Shown here: piece after piece, positions 33,831 through 48,992 of the stretch | How positions within the stretch are numbered: position 1 is the first letter of the stretch | How the letters are laid out: every line of letters starts with the position of its first letter | From: Heterobilharzia americana | Taxonomy: Eukaryota; Platyhelminthes; Trematoda; Strigeidida; Schistosomatidae | Reading direction: 5' to 3' | NCBI GenBank assembly: GCA_944470555.2 | Contig: OX104131.1 | Location: 18,282,515 to 18,346,514, forward strand | Length of the DNA stretch: 64,000 bases | Made by a program: the position numbers and the translations under genes | Notes under the pieces: generated by a model | What the model saw: only the letters and a program-made list of their open reading frames with translations | Database searches by the model: none | Told to the model about the DNA's origin: nothing

Positions 33831-36769
33831 GGTGTAGATCTGACGAATCCAAGATATGTATGACTCTCTCTCTCTCTCTTTGCAAGATTACAATGATTTA
33901 AGAAAACTTTGCGATGCTCATATGAGAACCATATAAACCATGAGTTGCCTAACCATACAATAAACTGATACCGCATATCGACATCAAATCTTGAAGCTGT
34001 TTCACTGGTGTATGCTCTTGATGTCACATGTCATGCATCAGATTGATTGAGGGTATTTAACACCAAGAACAATTTCGTAATCATGAATGGATTTTAAAGG
34101 TAGTCAATTGGTAACAAGGTACATACCATTATTATCATTATTATCATTTGAGTAGAATATTGCAACTTCAAGTATCCTTTTTGTCAGTCCACATTCCATT
34201 TAAATATCAAACAGAAAAGTGACCTGATATTTGATTGGTTAATAATCTTTGAGGGTTATTTTATTCACTCCACATGATTGGATGTGATTGAACAGTCGAG
34301 AAACACTTTAAAATTAATCTAATCCCTTCGTTCACAAGATGGTTTCACGAAGTAATCCAGGTAGATCATCATGTGAAGCTTCACTGACTAATTAGCATTG
34401 TTCTACAAGGTGCTTACCTTCTTCATCTTCAACAATCTTTGATCAGAAAATTAAAATGTTGACAGAAAAATATTCATTGGTAAAACGGACGAATATTTTT
34501 TGAGAAGATGACCAAAAGTCATTTGTCATCTCGATATACACCTAAGAAAACGTTCCCTTTAGCTTTTTTTACTGGTCATTCACTAAAAAAATTATCATTC
34601 AATGCCTATATAATCTTAGCCTAACACACGTGGTACTTATGCTATTCAAGGTCAATTCAAATCTTCAAATCAGCATGTCTCTTCTAGTTTCGCAGTGAAC
34701 TTTTTCATAATTGACAATAGTCATGAAACTGATTTCATTTGTCGACAACGTTTCTAATTCAATGGAGATGGTAGTTTTAGAATAAAGGTTTGACATTCGA
34801 ATCCTTAGTTTCTTATATCACAAGCTAGTACGAACAGATGCTTTGCACATTCTCTTTTTATTGTCAATCATAAATAATAAAATCATAGCCTCTAGTTTAG
34901 CTATACTACTCATATGGACAAAATCAGTAATATACACGTATATAAGTAGTACAAAATCAACTTACTTTGCACATAATATATTGTATGATCTGAATTATCA
35001 TTATAATGTAAAATGGAATTCTCATATGATGTTGACAAAAAGCTTCGTTTTAATCTGTCTAATACTATTAAAAAAATATTGTGAATTATAATATAATTAC
35101 TCTGATTGTTTTTCTTTCTATACATACTACCAGTGCTACTTATAAGGCTGTTATAAGTAGCATTCTGAATTGAATAAAATTTGTCAAATCGATTCAAATC
35201 ACTTGGTAGTTCATTTGATGAAGTCTGATATCTGATACTTCTCGAAACTTCATAGGTGTAAACACGTGGATACGTGAGTAGATAGGTGAGTGGGTATGTA
35301 GGAGAGAATTAGTAGAAAGAGAAAATATTGTGAATTTCGGATGAGAAAGCTGTTTTCAAACAAAATTTTACACAATAAGGGCATACACTGAAAAAGTCCA
35401 TTCAACAAATAATTAGATGCAATGAAGAGAAAAAGAAAGAAATAAGTTAGCATAGATGGAGCAAACAAGGTTGTTATTCCTTTTGGAATACACATGCATA
35501 AACATAATAACATAAAACTGGGAAGTATGTTACCGCAGTTAGCATGCAAATATAAATTTGATTAAATGCATTTCTGTTCACATAATCCCTGTACCAGAAC
35601 AATATGCAATGCTAAGTGTTAATACTGGGGTTCGATCGCAAAGTTTAGGGGGAGTGTAGGATACTTACCGAAAGTTCTGTAATATAAATGGTAAAGCTCT
35701 TGGCTTTTATTGTTGAGTAGGATATGTGTGTATGTGTGTGTGGGGGGGGTGCACCCTGCTAAAAAACCTCAGAGTGTAACTGTCCAGAGATTACTAAGCA
35801 TCTTCTAGTAGTCAATTATCTAACACCGACCTGTGAAAACTCATCTGTGTAATAAATAAAACTAGAGGTAATCTTTGTTGGAAAAGGTAAATAAGGTAGG
35901 TGATAACAGCAGTAGATGTACGCTAACAGATGAATAAGACTTCCAGGCTTTCAGTGGAAGGTATTGGATTCCATGAAACACTACAAGATGGTGTGGAAAA
36001 TAAGATTTAGCCAGTATTGTTTGGGTGATAAACGGTCCCCCGGTAAAGTATGTTGAACTAAGCCTTCAGTATACCTCAGGTGAACATAAGCGGATATAGA
36101 ATTCATTGAAGATCTTGCCTATTCTCATCTAATGTTCCTCTTTATTCTTCATGGGTTGCAGGGAAAAGACCAACCTAAACTGCGTAGAATTTTGAAGATT
36201 TTCACCAGAACTAATAGTGTACCTGTAAACCTCTTAGTTAAAAACATTGTAACTCATGTAAACATCTAGAAAGAGTTATTTAATCAGATGACCAAACATC
36301 TTCTTCATTCAAACCTCTCTGCTTGTTAGTCATCAAGAAAGATAAGTAGCAAGTATATAGGATTTTATATGTGTACTACTAAATATAAAAACTATACAAC
36401 ACCATATTTAGTTGATATCCTGTGTGAGGAAGAAAGTGTTAAAAATGAACTAGCTTGCCAACTTTTGTTTCTGGAATCAAACTCATTAAAGAGTACAGAG
36501 CTTGTTGTTATTTATTTTTTGTGAATTTAAGCGCTAATGTCACTGTTTCTCTCCAGTTGATGGTATATGACATGCTGAAAATTCTGTAGAGTATTCTCGA
36601 AATCTCTCTGAGATTAAAGTCAATATTACTGGTCTAGATGATATACGTCTCCTCACTCTATTAAACCTTGGGGACCATTGTATATATATGGAGAAATAGA
36701 AGAAAGTATGTCTCCCCCCCCCAGGGGAACTTGTTTCCCTGTCCACTTTAATCACTAATTACAAGTTAA
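33831..36769. other. A+T-rich stretch without recognisable features
   Basis: Includes a TC run (33865-33879), a T-rich region, a G8 run (35741-35748) and a C10 run (36713-36722). ORFs at 34843-35091, 34910-35197 and 35250-35549 are A+T-driven and low-complexity. Confidence 0.4.
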
Positions 36770-36778
36770 TTTGATGGG

Positions 36779-37690
<912 letters not shown>

Positions 37691-37699
37691 TTTGATGGG

Positions 37700-39213
37700 G
37701 AAGTTATGGTTTATGTCTTCATTTCTCATCTAGTTTATGGTTAACAGAACCATTTAAATAATGCCATGAGTTTTCATTCTCTTTCTTATAAAACTATATT
37801 TTTTCCCCTGGTGTTGAAAAACTGAAATACCAGTTAATACACTGACGCATACATACTTAACAAAACTGTGTCCATAAATGAAGAAGAGCTTTCTTGTTTA
37901 AGGTGTTTTCTTTGCTACTGTTTACTTTTTTCCTCAATATATTTAAAAGTAAAATTTACAAAAATTATATGTATATATATATATATATATACATATATAG
38001 TTGGTTGCTATGCTACCTGTGACAAGTATTACTATCACTATTTATAGCCTGTACATGATAACAGATATAACATTCTGTAAAATGCTAATCTATTTGGTGG
38101 AATTATATGTTCAATGTACAATGCAGAGAGTTCAATGTACAATAACTTGTTTCTCAAATTATCAAGGAAGGAGAGGATGGGGGTGGACGGGGGAATTAGA
38201 GAATACATGTAATGGATGATATTTTCTGGTATATCGGTAGTTTAATAGCAAAATTAGACAGTCATTACAATGACAGTTGTAGATATATTTGTATAAAACA
38301 CTGAACGTTATTGTCATATTATTTAAATTGTAGTTATATACGGTTGTAATGAACACTGTATATTGACAAGTATCTCTCCAGGGTTATGTTAATCATTATA
38401 AGTCATAATCCTTGATAGTCTTCATCACTTGTTGACAGTACCTTTTTACAGAGCTAGAGATAACCAAGAATCACTCAACAACTGTTTTGTCCTGCTTTGG
38501 AATTGCTTAACAAACGAATGACTCTAAAGGCCACCCTAGCTACCAGTAAAATAATCAACTAGGTTTCTGTATTTCTGCTGGAAGGATAATTTTGTAGAAA
38601 ATGAAGAAAGTCAGTTGCTTAATTTAGCTGTTACTTCGACGGTTTTCAGAGTCATTGTAGCTAAGTAAACCCCGCCTTCCCCACCCACCTCCTCACGAAA
38701 CTCTAATTCGAATACTAGTGATATTTCAGGAAGATTAGATGAAGTTATCCAGATTAAGTGGCTAGAATATAAACTATGATATCAGTCGCATTACATAATT
38801 AGTTAGACATTATATTCAAACTGTCTGCCTACTGAATCACTGGAAATAGTTTTCCATCTGTTCCCAACGTAACATTTGAATTTAGAAAAAAAGTCGTATG
38901 GTGTTGAAAAAATTAGTTGCATAGAGTTGGCTCACAACATCTAAAAATGTGAACAATGTTGACAATGTAAGGGGTCGACTGGGAAATGGCTGTGATCAAC
39001 CTAGATTTCATTCTGATTGAAACTCATCAATATCTGCCATTTTAATGAAGTGCATATCCCGTGTGGCATTCAGTGGTTAAGATATCATGATCTAAGGTTA
39101 ATTAGTGTTCTTCTAGCTTTGAGGTTTATTCCTGAACGTTGGATCACTAGGCTAATAGAGGAATTTGCCTAACCGTTGAAGAGCTGTAAGCTAGCATGAG
39201 AAAACTGGCACTA

Positions 39214-39250
<37 letters not shown>

Positions 39251-40424
39251 TGACTTGCTAGTCCTTGATTCATTACACATAGCTAAGTTAAAACCCTCGC
39301 CTAACTAATGAGAAATCCTGGATAGAAATGAGATCCAGGACACATGTTTCTACGCAGTTGGAACTCATTGGCTAGAGTTAACTGCCTCCCAGTTAGTTAT
39401 GGTATATCTACTGAGACTTTAGCAATCACTCACTGATTCAAATTCCACAGCGTCATCTGTTAAGCTGCTGAGACGCCATAGACACTTGGCGTTACGGCTT
39501 TTAGATTTCCGTCGTTGATTCGACCGAAATAATCGGGCACTAATAGAATACATGCTCCTTAAAAGATACCACGATATTGGATCACTGAACTAAGTTGACT
39601 GAAAACCGAATGCTATTTAATGAGTAGGCTATAGCAAAGCTTATTCAGGTCATTAAGAAACCCTTTAAAAAGTTTATTTACTCACTTTAATTAAACAAAA
39701 AAAACAAATTGAAAATCAAGATCAAACAATCTAAGCGAATAGCTTCTCTTTTTAATAACAAATATGACAACCGGAGAAACAGAAACTTTCAAATCTCATA
39801 AAATGTTTACACTAACCATTTTCCTTACCCTTAACCAACTGATAACTATTTTATATGATAAGAAGTCGCTGAAATGGAAATTCATATTTGAGGTCATCAT
39901 ATGCCAATGGTAGGAATTTTTTGTTTTATATTTCTGTGTGGTCAAGAAAAATTCTTATTGGATAATTTGTTATTAAGTTGACCAATCAAAATAAACTATT
40001 TAACTTACAACCTATTGGTTCTATATCTTTATGAAAAAAGGTATATATGAGGTATATTTGTCTAACAAAGTGATAGGACTGTCTTTGCCTTGAGATTTTC
40101 ATGACCGAATAAAGTATAAGGTATTAAGGAGGAACAGTCGCTATTTATATCCACTTCAAGTGTCTCACTGCGTTTTTATCAATCACTCGGTCACTTTATT
40201 ATATAGCACAGGAGCATTATAGACATTCTGTATACACATTGTCTACTGCTGAGCAAATAAAAAGGTGTTTACTTTGGTTTAATAAAACAAGAATTAAATT
40301 TGATTGATATTAGTGGCATGTCGGTCAAAAACAAACGGTATTTTACACACACATACACCCACAGTACTGCTGGTTAAATTATCAGGGAAATTTTTAATCT
40401 TACACACTATTCGTAGTGAGAGAT
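37700..40424. other. Unannotated A+T-rich stretch
   Basis: Contains a TA run (about 37969-37991), the (AAT)12 array below and non-repeat-like DNA. 39050-39600 is of mixed composition and may be an old repeat. No exon recognised. Confidence 0.4.
39214..39249. repeat. (AAT)12 microsatellite
   Basis: Uninterrupted AAT-type run. Confidence 0.9.
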
Positions 40425-40665
40425 AGTATTCACCACGTACTAACAGCAATTAGAAAACCATTAAAAGTTTGAGAGCCCTGGATAGGAAAGGAACTATCTT
40501 GTCCTAATATTGGGCTTCTGAGTAGTAGGCACACACAATCTCACCTAGGATTGAACTCGGAACCTTCCGGCTTCGTGGCAAACGTGTTAACCAGGATGAA
40601 ACAATTGTCCAGTAGTCTCCGGTTTTCAATGACTTTACAATTGATGTCAGTCCATGATGAATACT
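40425..40665. repeat. SINE-like family A copy A9, head-truncated inverted pair
   Basis: A minus half (TATTCACCACGTACTAACAG to GGCAAACGTGTTAACCA) joins at about 40593 to a plus tail (GATGAAACAATTGTCCAGTA to GTCAGTCCATGATGAATACT). No TSD was recognised. Confidence 0.6.
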
Positions 40666-41937
40666 AATGTAAAGTCAATAAATCCCCATTAACTTCAAAA
40701 TATGTTCATAATGTAGTCACGGGGTTGATGATTTAAATGTTTATACACCTTAGGTTGGCACAAAAATTCAAATCATTACGGTATTAGATGGTCAGGTATT
40801 TTCAACAGCTATCATTCTTATCCCAGGATGACTTATATAGTTGAGTAAAATTCCCTGGAGAAAATTTGAAAATTGTTTAACATTGTTGACTTTTGAATAG
40901 CATAGATAGATAGCCAATTCTCCGTGATAATATCTTCGTGTTCACTTCTCACTGACACAAGTTATCTGAAGTCTGTCAGCAAATAAAGTCTTTACTTGTA
41001 TAGATGTTTCAGTATTTTCATTTATTTCTTATATGATGTGATTTCACTGGGACCGAAAGCTACAATATAAGTTCTGTGACGTTTTCATAGACCATGGCAA
41101 TCAATAGTTAGGTCTTGGGTTCGAACCCCGTGCCACCTACTAAGATTTAGGTATCCAGTTAGTATAACTGACCTTCATATAATAAGTATGACTCACTGCC
41201 TACTACATAAATATTCACAAAGTTACTGGATGGACTTCGATTTTCCGTTCTTCTTAATTTTTATCTGCTAGTAGTGAACATTTATAAACGGTAAACCATG
41301 GGAACAAATATAATGCCTAAAGGTTTTCAATCACTTTGTATGGGAGTTAAAAAAAAATCAACAATATTGAAATTAGTGTTTACAGAGGATAATCCGTTTA
41401 TTGTAAAACTGTGTACACTGATGTTAAAAGTAACGGTGATAAGACTCAACTTTTGTATTACTTTTCTATATTATAAGTTTAACCTTTTTCATTTTACATC
41501 AGTCATGTCAAACAATCTTATTTCTTAATCACTTCAACTATTTTATATGTTTTTTCTTTTAAAATGTGTATACTTCCGGATGTGTAAAACTCACCTGTAA
41601 ATTATGTTTACAATAAGTTTATTGATAGAAAAAACTATAAATAAATAGATGAATAACTATCATAAATACAGAACTTATATCACAGAAGCACAAATCACAA
41701 TAATCAATGTGTAAATTTTTTTCTCTTCCTCTCTTCAATCTATGCAAAACACAGAATTAGGACAAAATGTAAGTAGAAAGTCTTAAATCTTAGAAAATGT
41801 TCACTTTTTATCAAGATAATGTTCATAAAACAATAGGTATTAGCAAGTCGATTGGATAACGTTCAGATACCATGCTAGATAGCTTATTCAGGGTTAATTT
41901 TATAGACTAATGATTTATTCCACTTAGTATTGAGACA
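40666..41937. other. Spacer with one tRNA-like fragment
   Basis: 41100-41145 holds GGGTTCGAACCCCGTGCCAC, a good B-box-like sequence, without a convincing A box or cloverleaf. It is probably a SINE fragment. The ORF at 41298-41528 is unrecognised. The rest is A+T-rich. Confidence 0.4.
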
Positions 41938-42857
41938 ATTGGATTTCGCCGATGATTTGTGTCTGATGTCACACAAACTTGAAGATCTACACGTGAAAAC
42001 TAAGTTGACATGAAAGGCAAGGTAGTAAAGACGGGACTTCAGGAGAATACAGAGAAGACAGAGATGATGAAGATACCCAACCAACACCACCACCACCAAC
42101 AACAACATGCTCCAATCACCATCAATGAAGGAAACTTAAAGGAAGTAGCCTCCTTCACCTATTTGACCAGGTAGCACCGTTTCAACTACAGACACCACAG
42201 GTACAGACGACAACGTCAAAACCAGTCAGGATCACAAAGATAGCAAGACAAGCCTTCCCACATTAACCTGAAACCAGTGTGGACATCTTCTGCACTCCAC
42301 TCAGCATAAAGCCTGAACAACATATGGATTTCCAACACCAATTCAGTCAAGTCAGTGCTCCCATGTAGTTGAGAAACTTTATGAAATGTTATGAAAAGCA
42401 TTTGGAACAAACTACAGACATTCACCATCAACAACTGCCACTACACTGTCTCGATACTGACAGTGAAGATGAGATGGCCAGATTAATAAGAATAAGCAAC
42501 AAGGAATTCTCGCTGGCTGGCTGGCTGGCAACGAAGCAACCGAGAAGCTATTGCTGAACAAATATGCAGTGTAAGGAAGTGGAGATGGATCGGCGATGCA
42601 CTGAGAAGATCAGATGGGGCACATCACGTGTCAGGTCAGTTGCTTGAGTGTAACCTAGATGGGAAACGACGAGTTGGGCGTTCCAGGTGAGGTTGACATG
42701 GAGGAGATTGTGTGAGGAAGAGATGATAGCTTGTGGGTGGTGGTGTAGCCAGGTTGGAAAGATTTCGGAGAAGAGAGAGCATTGGAGATATGCTAGTGAA
42801 GCCGTATGTCCCACCAGGAACCCAGGAGACAAATAACAATAATAATAATAATAAAGA
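41938..42857 (+). mobile_element. RTE-type LINE copy H, 5'-truncated
   Basis: Starts within the RT palm with an intact catalytic-type DFADDLCLMSHKLEDL (about 41943 onward), then KTEMMKIPNQHHHHQQ, ITINEGNLKEVASFTYL and the C-terminal region. It ends GGAACCCAGGAGACAAATAA with an (AAT)n tail at about 42857. It is broken by stops shortly after the FADD box. GGCTGGCTGGCTGG at the WLAG position is short. Copy J is a close relative. No convincing TSD. Confidence 0.8.
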
Positions 42858-44333
42858 CATTTGTGAATAAGTAATTTAACAGGAAGTGGTACAAAATAAT
42901 TTAATATGAAATAATCATAATTTCATTAGGCAAAATGTTTAGATTTCCTTGTTATTTAGAAAATAGCGAGTAGCTATATGCACGCTTATTTATACAAGTA
43001 TATTGGATTAGAGTATAATCCTATTCTTTTTTCATAAAACTGATACTGCAATTACATACAAAATGACACGATAGTAGATAATGGAAAGAAACCAGTTTCT
43101 ACATTGCCTTCTGTACACACATAGATGCATTCAACCTTAAGCTGGTTTATGCTTGAAAAAATAAATTGTTTTCCTTTTTTTTTCTATTCTCTATTCCATA
43201 CTATTCACGTCATAACGACAGAGTAGTCAACAATTGATGAAAAATAGAAGTTAGGGAAAAAACGCAAGCTGATATGTAGTCATAGTTATTTAATCAACCC
43301 TGTTTCTCTCTCTCTCTCTCTCTCAATGACCATAAATGAGTGATGATCTCGCGTGTAATAACGTGATTAGCAAGACGAAATGGAATCATTATTTATTTGT
43401 CTTAATTATGCTCTAGTTTCTTTTTATTCCTTGTTTAATCTACTTCTTTTTTCAACTTTTCACTATGTTTTGACCCTGGCTGAAGAATAACTTCCTGATG
43501 GTCATTGGATGATATCAGTTTGTTTATGGATAGCTTTAAAAAAGGCTGACAAGAATTGAATGCATTATGCTTACTTCACTGCAGTACATGTATTACTCAG
43601 ATTTAGAAGTCAGTACTGTAGCCTGTAGTCATTATCAATAGAATAACTGTGTTGAATGGTATGAATGATTATTGTATACCAGTTTTTTACTACGTCAAGA
43701 CTAATCAACATTATCCTATTTTTGAGATATGGCCTCAGAACCCGAACCACCTACTACACATTCATAGATCTAATTTCGAACCCCATTCACACATTATAAT
43801 TTGTGTGGAATGTTTTTTGGAATCATAATAAAAAAAGGTGTGAATTGACTTTCTTATATCCCTTTGTAAACTTAAAGTCAACTATGAAAGCAGGATAGTG
43901 TTACTATCCTAAAAATCTATTGTGTACTACTATTCTGAGGATCTCTTGGAGAACATATACACATACACCCAAATAAATATTGAGAGCAGATTTTTTTCGA
44001 GTGAAGCTTTTTTTCTCACAAGAATTTCTTTACAATACTGACAATCACCAACATAAACTAATGTCTTTTGGAGTCCTGTTTCATAATAGCTCAGATTATT
44101 TGTTAACACCTATTACTCAGAGTTTATATTCATTTGACCTTGAGAAGATAACCGCAACAAAATGAACTTTGTAAGCGTTTCTTACACAGCATACTACATT
44201 TAATTAATATTCACCTGATTCACTTGATAAAATCAATATTATGAGTCATGTGATGGTCTTATTCTCAAGGTTATACAGAATAAAATCTATTGGTTTGTGT
44301 GATTCATCATATACATTTTAAAATATGTTCGGT

Positions 44334-44376
<43 letters not shown>

Positions 44377-45584
44377 GCTTTTAAAGAAATATAACACAAA
44401 GGCCGAAGATATCTGGAATGTGATAAATCTATTCAACTGTGCAAGATGATACACTAACTAGAATTTATCAATGACCAAGTCGTATGTTGCATAACTTCAC
44501 TAGGGTACAACTGATGAAAAGGAACATGAAAGTAATATTAGAGGAAGTAAACTTTCCTGAAGAGAAAAAAAATACTGAGAAATTTAATAATGAAAAATTC
44601 ACACTATTCTGGAAGGACACACACACACACAGAGACAGAGAAACACGCATATACCATGATGCATATATCTAAGATAAGTACATGGTTGATAAAGGTATTT
44701 GAAGATTAAAAATTCCGTGTATCTTAAAGAAACAATGTTATAAAAGTAGATTTTAGAGTATACCTCTCTTTTTTTCTCTTTGTCGGTTACCGACAAAAGA
44801 ATTTTTTGTGGAAGAAGAAAATCTAATTTTTTTTAGTTGTCATACATTTTTTTTATTTCCACACATTGCTTCATGTTTTCCCCTCTTCATTCAATCCACA
44901 AAGTAATGTAAACTAGTAACTAAAATGTTTAACACTATTGAAAAGATGTATTATTATTATTATTATTGTCTTTCAATGCATTTCACTTTCAATCAACTTT
45001 CTCAGTTGCTTAACTGGTTTGATAAAACAAGTACTTAAAAGACAGTAATGAGTATAGTCAAGTTACTATGACGACTTAAGTCAGTTTCATCTCATCATTG
45101 TGTAGGTAGTGGTGATCTGATACTTAGATCATATCCTATCTACTGTCACAAGGATACACACACATACACACACACACACAGGTGTACTCATACGGGAGTT
45201 AACCAAAATACAATAATTATCTAAAATATTGAAAACCATATGAAAAATTCGTATCTTTCTTCTAATTTAAGAAGAACAAAATGAACCGATGGTTATCATG
45301 AACAATAAACTTAATGGTGTTTTTTCTTCAAATGTATATATTTTTAGAGAAAAAATGCCTAATATAAAGACTGAGAAAAGTGAGTTAGGGGAGTAGCAAA
45401 CTCTGTTTGTTTTTCTTTAAGCATATCTTTGAGTAGGTAATAAAAACTTCAGTAGCTTCTAAAAACCCTGTGCCTCTTCATTTGTTATCACCACATAGAT
45501 TGATTAGTCACTGGAGAGTAACCGATTTCAAGTTATTCAGTCCTGGGTACTGACCATCTTCTGTCGGGTATTTTGCAATCTGGC
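42858..45584. other. A+T-rich stretch with simple repeats only
   Basis: TC run at 43306-43324, TA run at 44337-44373, CA runs at 44620-44631 and about 45157-45180, ATT run at about 44951-44967. No gene recognised. Confidence 0.45.
44337..44373. repeat. TA microsatellite
   Basis: Uninterrupted alternating A/T run of 37 bases. Confidence 0.95.
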
Positions 45585-46030
45585 CACCAAGCTAAGAGTC
45601 TCAACATCGTAGTGTACTTTGAAGGATGGATAGGTCGAATAGTTCAGTGATAACGTCACTGACTACAACACTTGGTGACGTGGATGACAATCTCAGGTGG
45701 GATATCACTTCCGTAGAGGTTAGAGATACGCCTTGCTGATAAGTGCCCACAAGCACAAACCCTAGGTGAATCAAGACTTCCTGCCAATTGCCTCTATCCA
45801 ATTAACATCTATCAAAGTACGTCACGATGGTGAGCTACGCAGTCTAGTGATCACATTGCAAAATGATGGGTAGAATTCAGTCAGTTGTAATGTTACTGCC
45901 TTCAATATTGGACGAAATGGGTTCGTATCTCAAAGGAGGCATTCGTTGTGCTGACGAGTATCAACAAGCACCAAACATCGGCCAAGTAGGGATTCTAACC
46001 GATTGCCTCTAACCAACTAACATTATAGGT
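45585..46030 (+). repeat. SINE-like family C, two diverged units in tandem
   Basis: Unit 1 (45585-45810): AGTTCAGTGATAACGTCACT, GCCTTGCTGATAAGTGCCC, CAAGCACAAACCCTAGG, AATTGCCTCTATCCAATTAAC. Unit 2 (about 45825-46030): AGTCTAGTGATCACATTGC, GGGTTCGTATCTC (B-box-like), GTGCTGACGAGTATCAACAAGC, GATTGCCTCTAACCAACTAA. The same order of blocks in both units shows a tandem duplication of one diverged SINE-like family. Confidence 0.65.
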
Positions 46031-47822
46031 GTATACATACACATATTTGGTGTTAGATAAGTGAATAAAAACTTAAGAAAGCATTTTCTACACTGAGTTT
46101 CATGTCTGTAAGTGTGAGGAGATCCACCCTTTGTTCACTGCTTCATACCTATTTAAATCGGTCAAAAAGAAACTTTTTAGACATGACCTATACTACTGCT
46201 CAAAGTGAGTAGATTTAGAAAGAAAATTCCGTCTTTATTTGATAGAAGTTATAACATATGAAGCAAAGAGAGATCGAAATATGATTCTTTTGGAGAAAAT
46301 TATCTAAAACATAACAAACTTATCGTTAATTTCTGACACTTTTGTTTACAGTTTGTTTAAGTTATTAGCAGAAGTCATAGTGATATTCTTGTTCGCAGAA
46401 TCTACTGTAAAAAAAAACAACCTTTGGTAGAAAAATTAGTCAGAAATAAAGGAATTTTCAAATTAGATCCGATATGATAGGAGCTATTTGGACTAGTCAT
46501 TCAATTCATGACCAGTGTATACTTGAATTCCAGTACCATTTCGCTTAACATGATCTAATGTAACGTAACTACATGAAAGTACTAATGATATATGTTTAAT
46601 TAGGTATGCGTATTTTGTTGTAAACTATATTGCCCCACACCTCCATCACCCTTGGAATAATTAATCATTGAGATCCTTATTTCAAATGAGATCACATGAA
46701 TGTTCATATTGAAATAGTATGAAGCAGAACAGAACAAAAATTAATTTTTATATCATTTGACTAAGTCATATCTATCTATTGTTAACTGTTCAATTCACCT
46801 AGTTGAAGGACATTAGTCAATGTATATAATGCCATCTATAACGAAAATGATAATGATCATATTGAATAAATAACTCAACTTTTGCGCAGAAATCAGACAT
46901 TCTAATAGATATGAATAAAATAATTATTATTTACCGACTAATAGCCTATTTTATTAGTATACACCTTTTTTTTAGAGAAAAAAACACACAGAGACAAGAA
47001 CTATACGGAAACAGATGGCTTCGCTGCATAATGCATAGTAACAATGATAATAATAATCGCAGTATCCTTTTGCCACTATTACTCTTCTACAAAAGAAGGA
47101 AATGAGGGTGGGGGGGGAGATGAATATATACATATTACTCATAAGTAGTCAATATTGACTAAATTATAATGATTACACAATAGACAGTAATAACCTTTAA
47201 TAAATAATTTGCATTGTACAATCTATCATCTAATGATTACCATACAAGTGATTAGTTTGTTACCAAGTGGAAAACTTTTTTTTATCTAAATGTCTTATGT
47301 GAATATTTATTCAATTACCGATTAAATAAATCACCTCTGAATATTGAAGGATAAACTGCCAGTTAACTAGATAGTAAACTGTTGTGAAATATGAGAGCAT
47401 TTCAAAGTTTTTGATTCAAGTAGAAAAAGAAGAGGGGGGGACATATCAGCCTTGAATGTATTGCACTGCTATTTTCAATATTATACACTTCATGAAACAA
47501 CATAAAATAACTGAAGAATTTGAGAATAGAGATGGATTCATAGTGATATTCAACTCAATAAAAGCGTTTTATGTACTAGATTATTGATTGTACAACGTTT
47601 TATCTTATTACCTGATAGCCTATAAAAGTTCATAGGACTTCAGTTGAAGCCGGGTTCACAATCGGTTAGAAGTCTACTGTTCAAGTTAATGATATCCTAC
47701 TTTCACTCACTGACTCATTTTGCATAATCGATACTAATGATACTAGGATATAATAACATTAAAAACGGTCATGTTTGTACCAATCAGATAACGTCAAGGT
47801 CATCAAACTTGCTTGATGAACC
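46031..47822. other. Unannotated A+T-rich stretch
   Basis: Short A, T and G runs only (for example G8 near 47111). No gene or known transposon recognised. Confidence 0.4.
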
Positions 47823-47834
47823 ATAAATGAATTT

Positions 47835-48980
47835 GGGTTTTTTATGGGGAGTTAGAGATTTTTTCTTGAAATTGGTATTCATCATGCACTGACATCAGTT
47901 GGAGGAACATTGGAAGTCTGGGAGCACTGAACAGCTGTTGTCTCACAGTAGAGGACACTTTACAGGTGCGTAATCATGACTCCGCCAGAGATCGAACTCG
48001 CAGCCTTTGGTTCCGCGGCCAGCGCGTTACCATTCAGGCACTGGGTCAGAATCCAATGCTCCATATTTCCAACTTCTGTTAGCTCACGATATAGCTCAAC
48101 CGCCACCTAATGTCATCGTTGAGTAACTGTCCTCTCGACCATCAGGCTTTGCCACCACCGGTCACGACTTCTCATTGGAACTTCGGGAATACTTCTCGAA
48201 GCTAGTCACCAATAAGCACCAGTTCAATTGAGACTTTTTGAGGGAGTTGTGGGGACTTGGAAATATTTCAAGTTGTTATTCATCGTAGACAGACATCAGT
48301 TGGAGGAACAAAGAAAACCTGGGAGCAATGGACAGCTGTTTTGTCCTAGTATGGGACTCCTCAGCAGTACGCACCCACGACCCCACCAGCAGGGATCGAA
48401 ACCACGACCTTCAGGTTCCGCGACCAGCGCGTTACCATTGAGCCACTGGGTCAGAACCTAGTGGTCCATATTTCCAACTTCTGTTACCTCACGACATATA
48501 GGACGAAACAGCTGTTCAGTGCTCCCAGGTTTCCTTTGTTCCTCCAACTGATGTCAGTCTACGATGAATGACAACTTGAAATATTTCCAAATCTCCACAA
48601 ATCCCTGAAAAAAATTCAATTGAACTGGTGCTCATTAGTGACTAGCTTCGAGATGTATTCCCGAAGTTCCAATGAGAAGTCGTGACCGGTGGGGGCAAAG
48701 CCTGATGGTTGTGAGGACAGTTACTCAACGATGACATTAGGTGGCGGTTGAGCTATATCGTGAGCTAACAGAAGTTGGAAATATGGAGCACTGGATTCTG
48801 ACCCAGTGGCTCAATGGCAAAACGCTGGCCACGGAACCCGGAGGTCGCGGGTTCGATCCCTGGCAGGGTCACGGATGTGCACTGCTGAGGAGTCCCATAC
48901 CAGGACAAAACAACTGTCCAGTGCTCCTAGGTTTCCTTTGTTCCCCCAACTAATATCTGTCTACGATGAATGACAACTTG
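47835..48980. mobile_element. 1.1-kb palindromic cluster of SINE-like family A units with near-perfect 12-bp TSD
   Basis: ATAAATGAATTT (47823-47834) and ATAAATTAATTT (48981-48992) differ at one base. The left half (to about 48497) is minus-oriented and spans roughly one and a half units. The right half (48498 on) is plus-oriented and mirrors it, including the tail ACGATGAATGACAACTTG, the body GGTGCTCATTAGTGACTAGC, the ATTTCCAACTTCTG block and the tRNA-like head. Two reversed heads lie at about 47985-48045 and 48390-48450. The plus head has A-box AGTGGCTCAATGG (about 48807) and B-box GGTTCGATCCC (48851-48861). Confidence 0.8.
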
Positions 48981-48992
48981 ATAAATTAATTT

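Noticed and set aside
41100..41145. GGGTTCGAACCCC as a tRNA T-arm
   Set aside because: A convincing A box, anticodon stem and acceptor stem are missing; most likely a SINE fragment.
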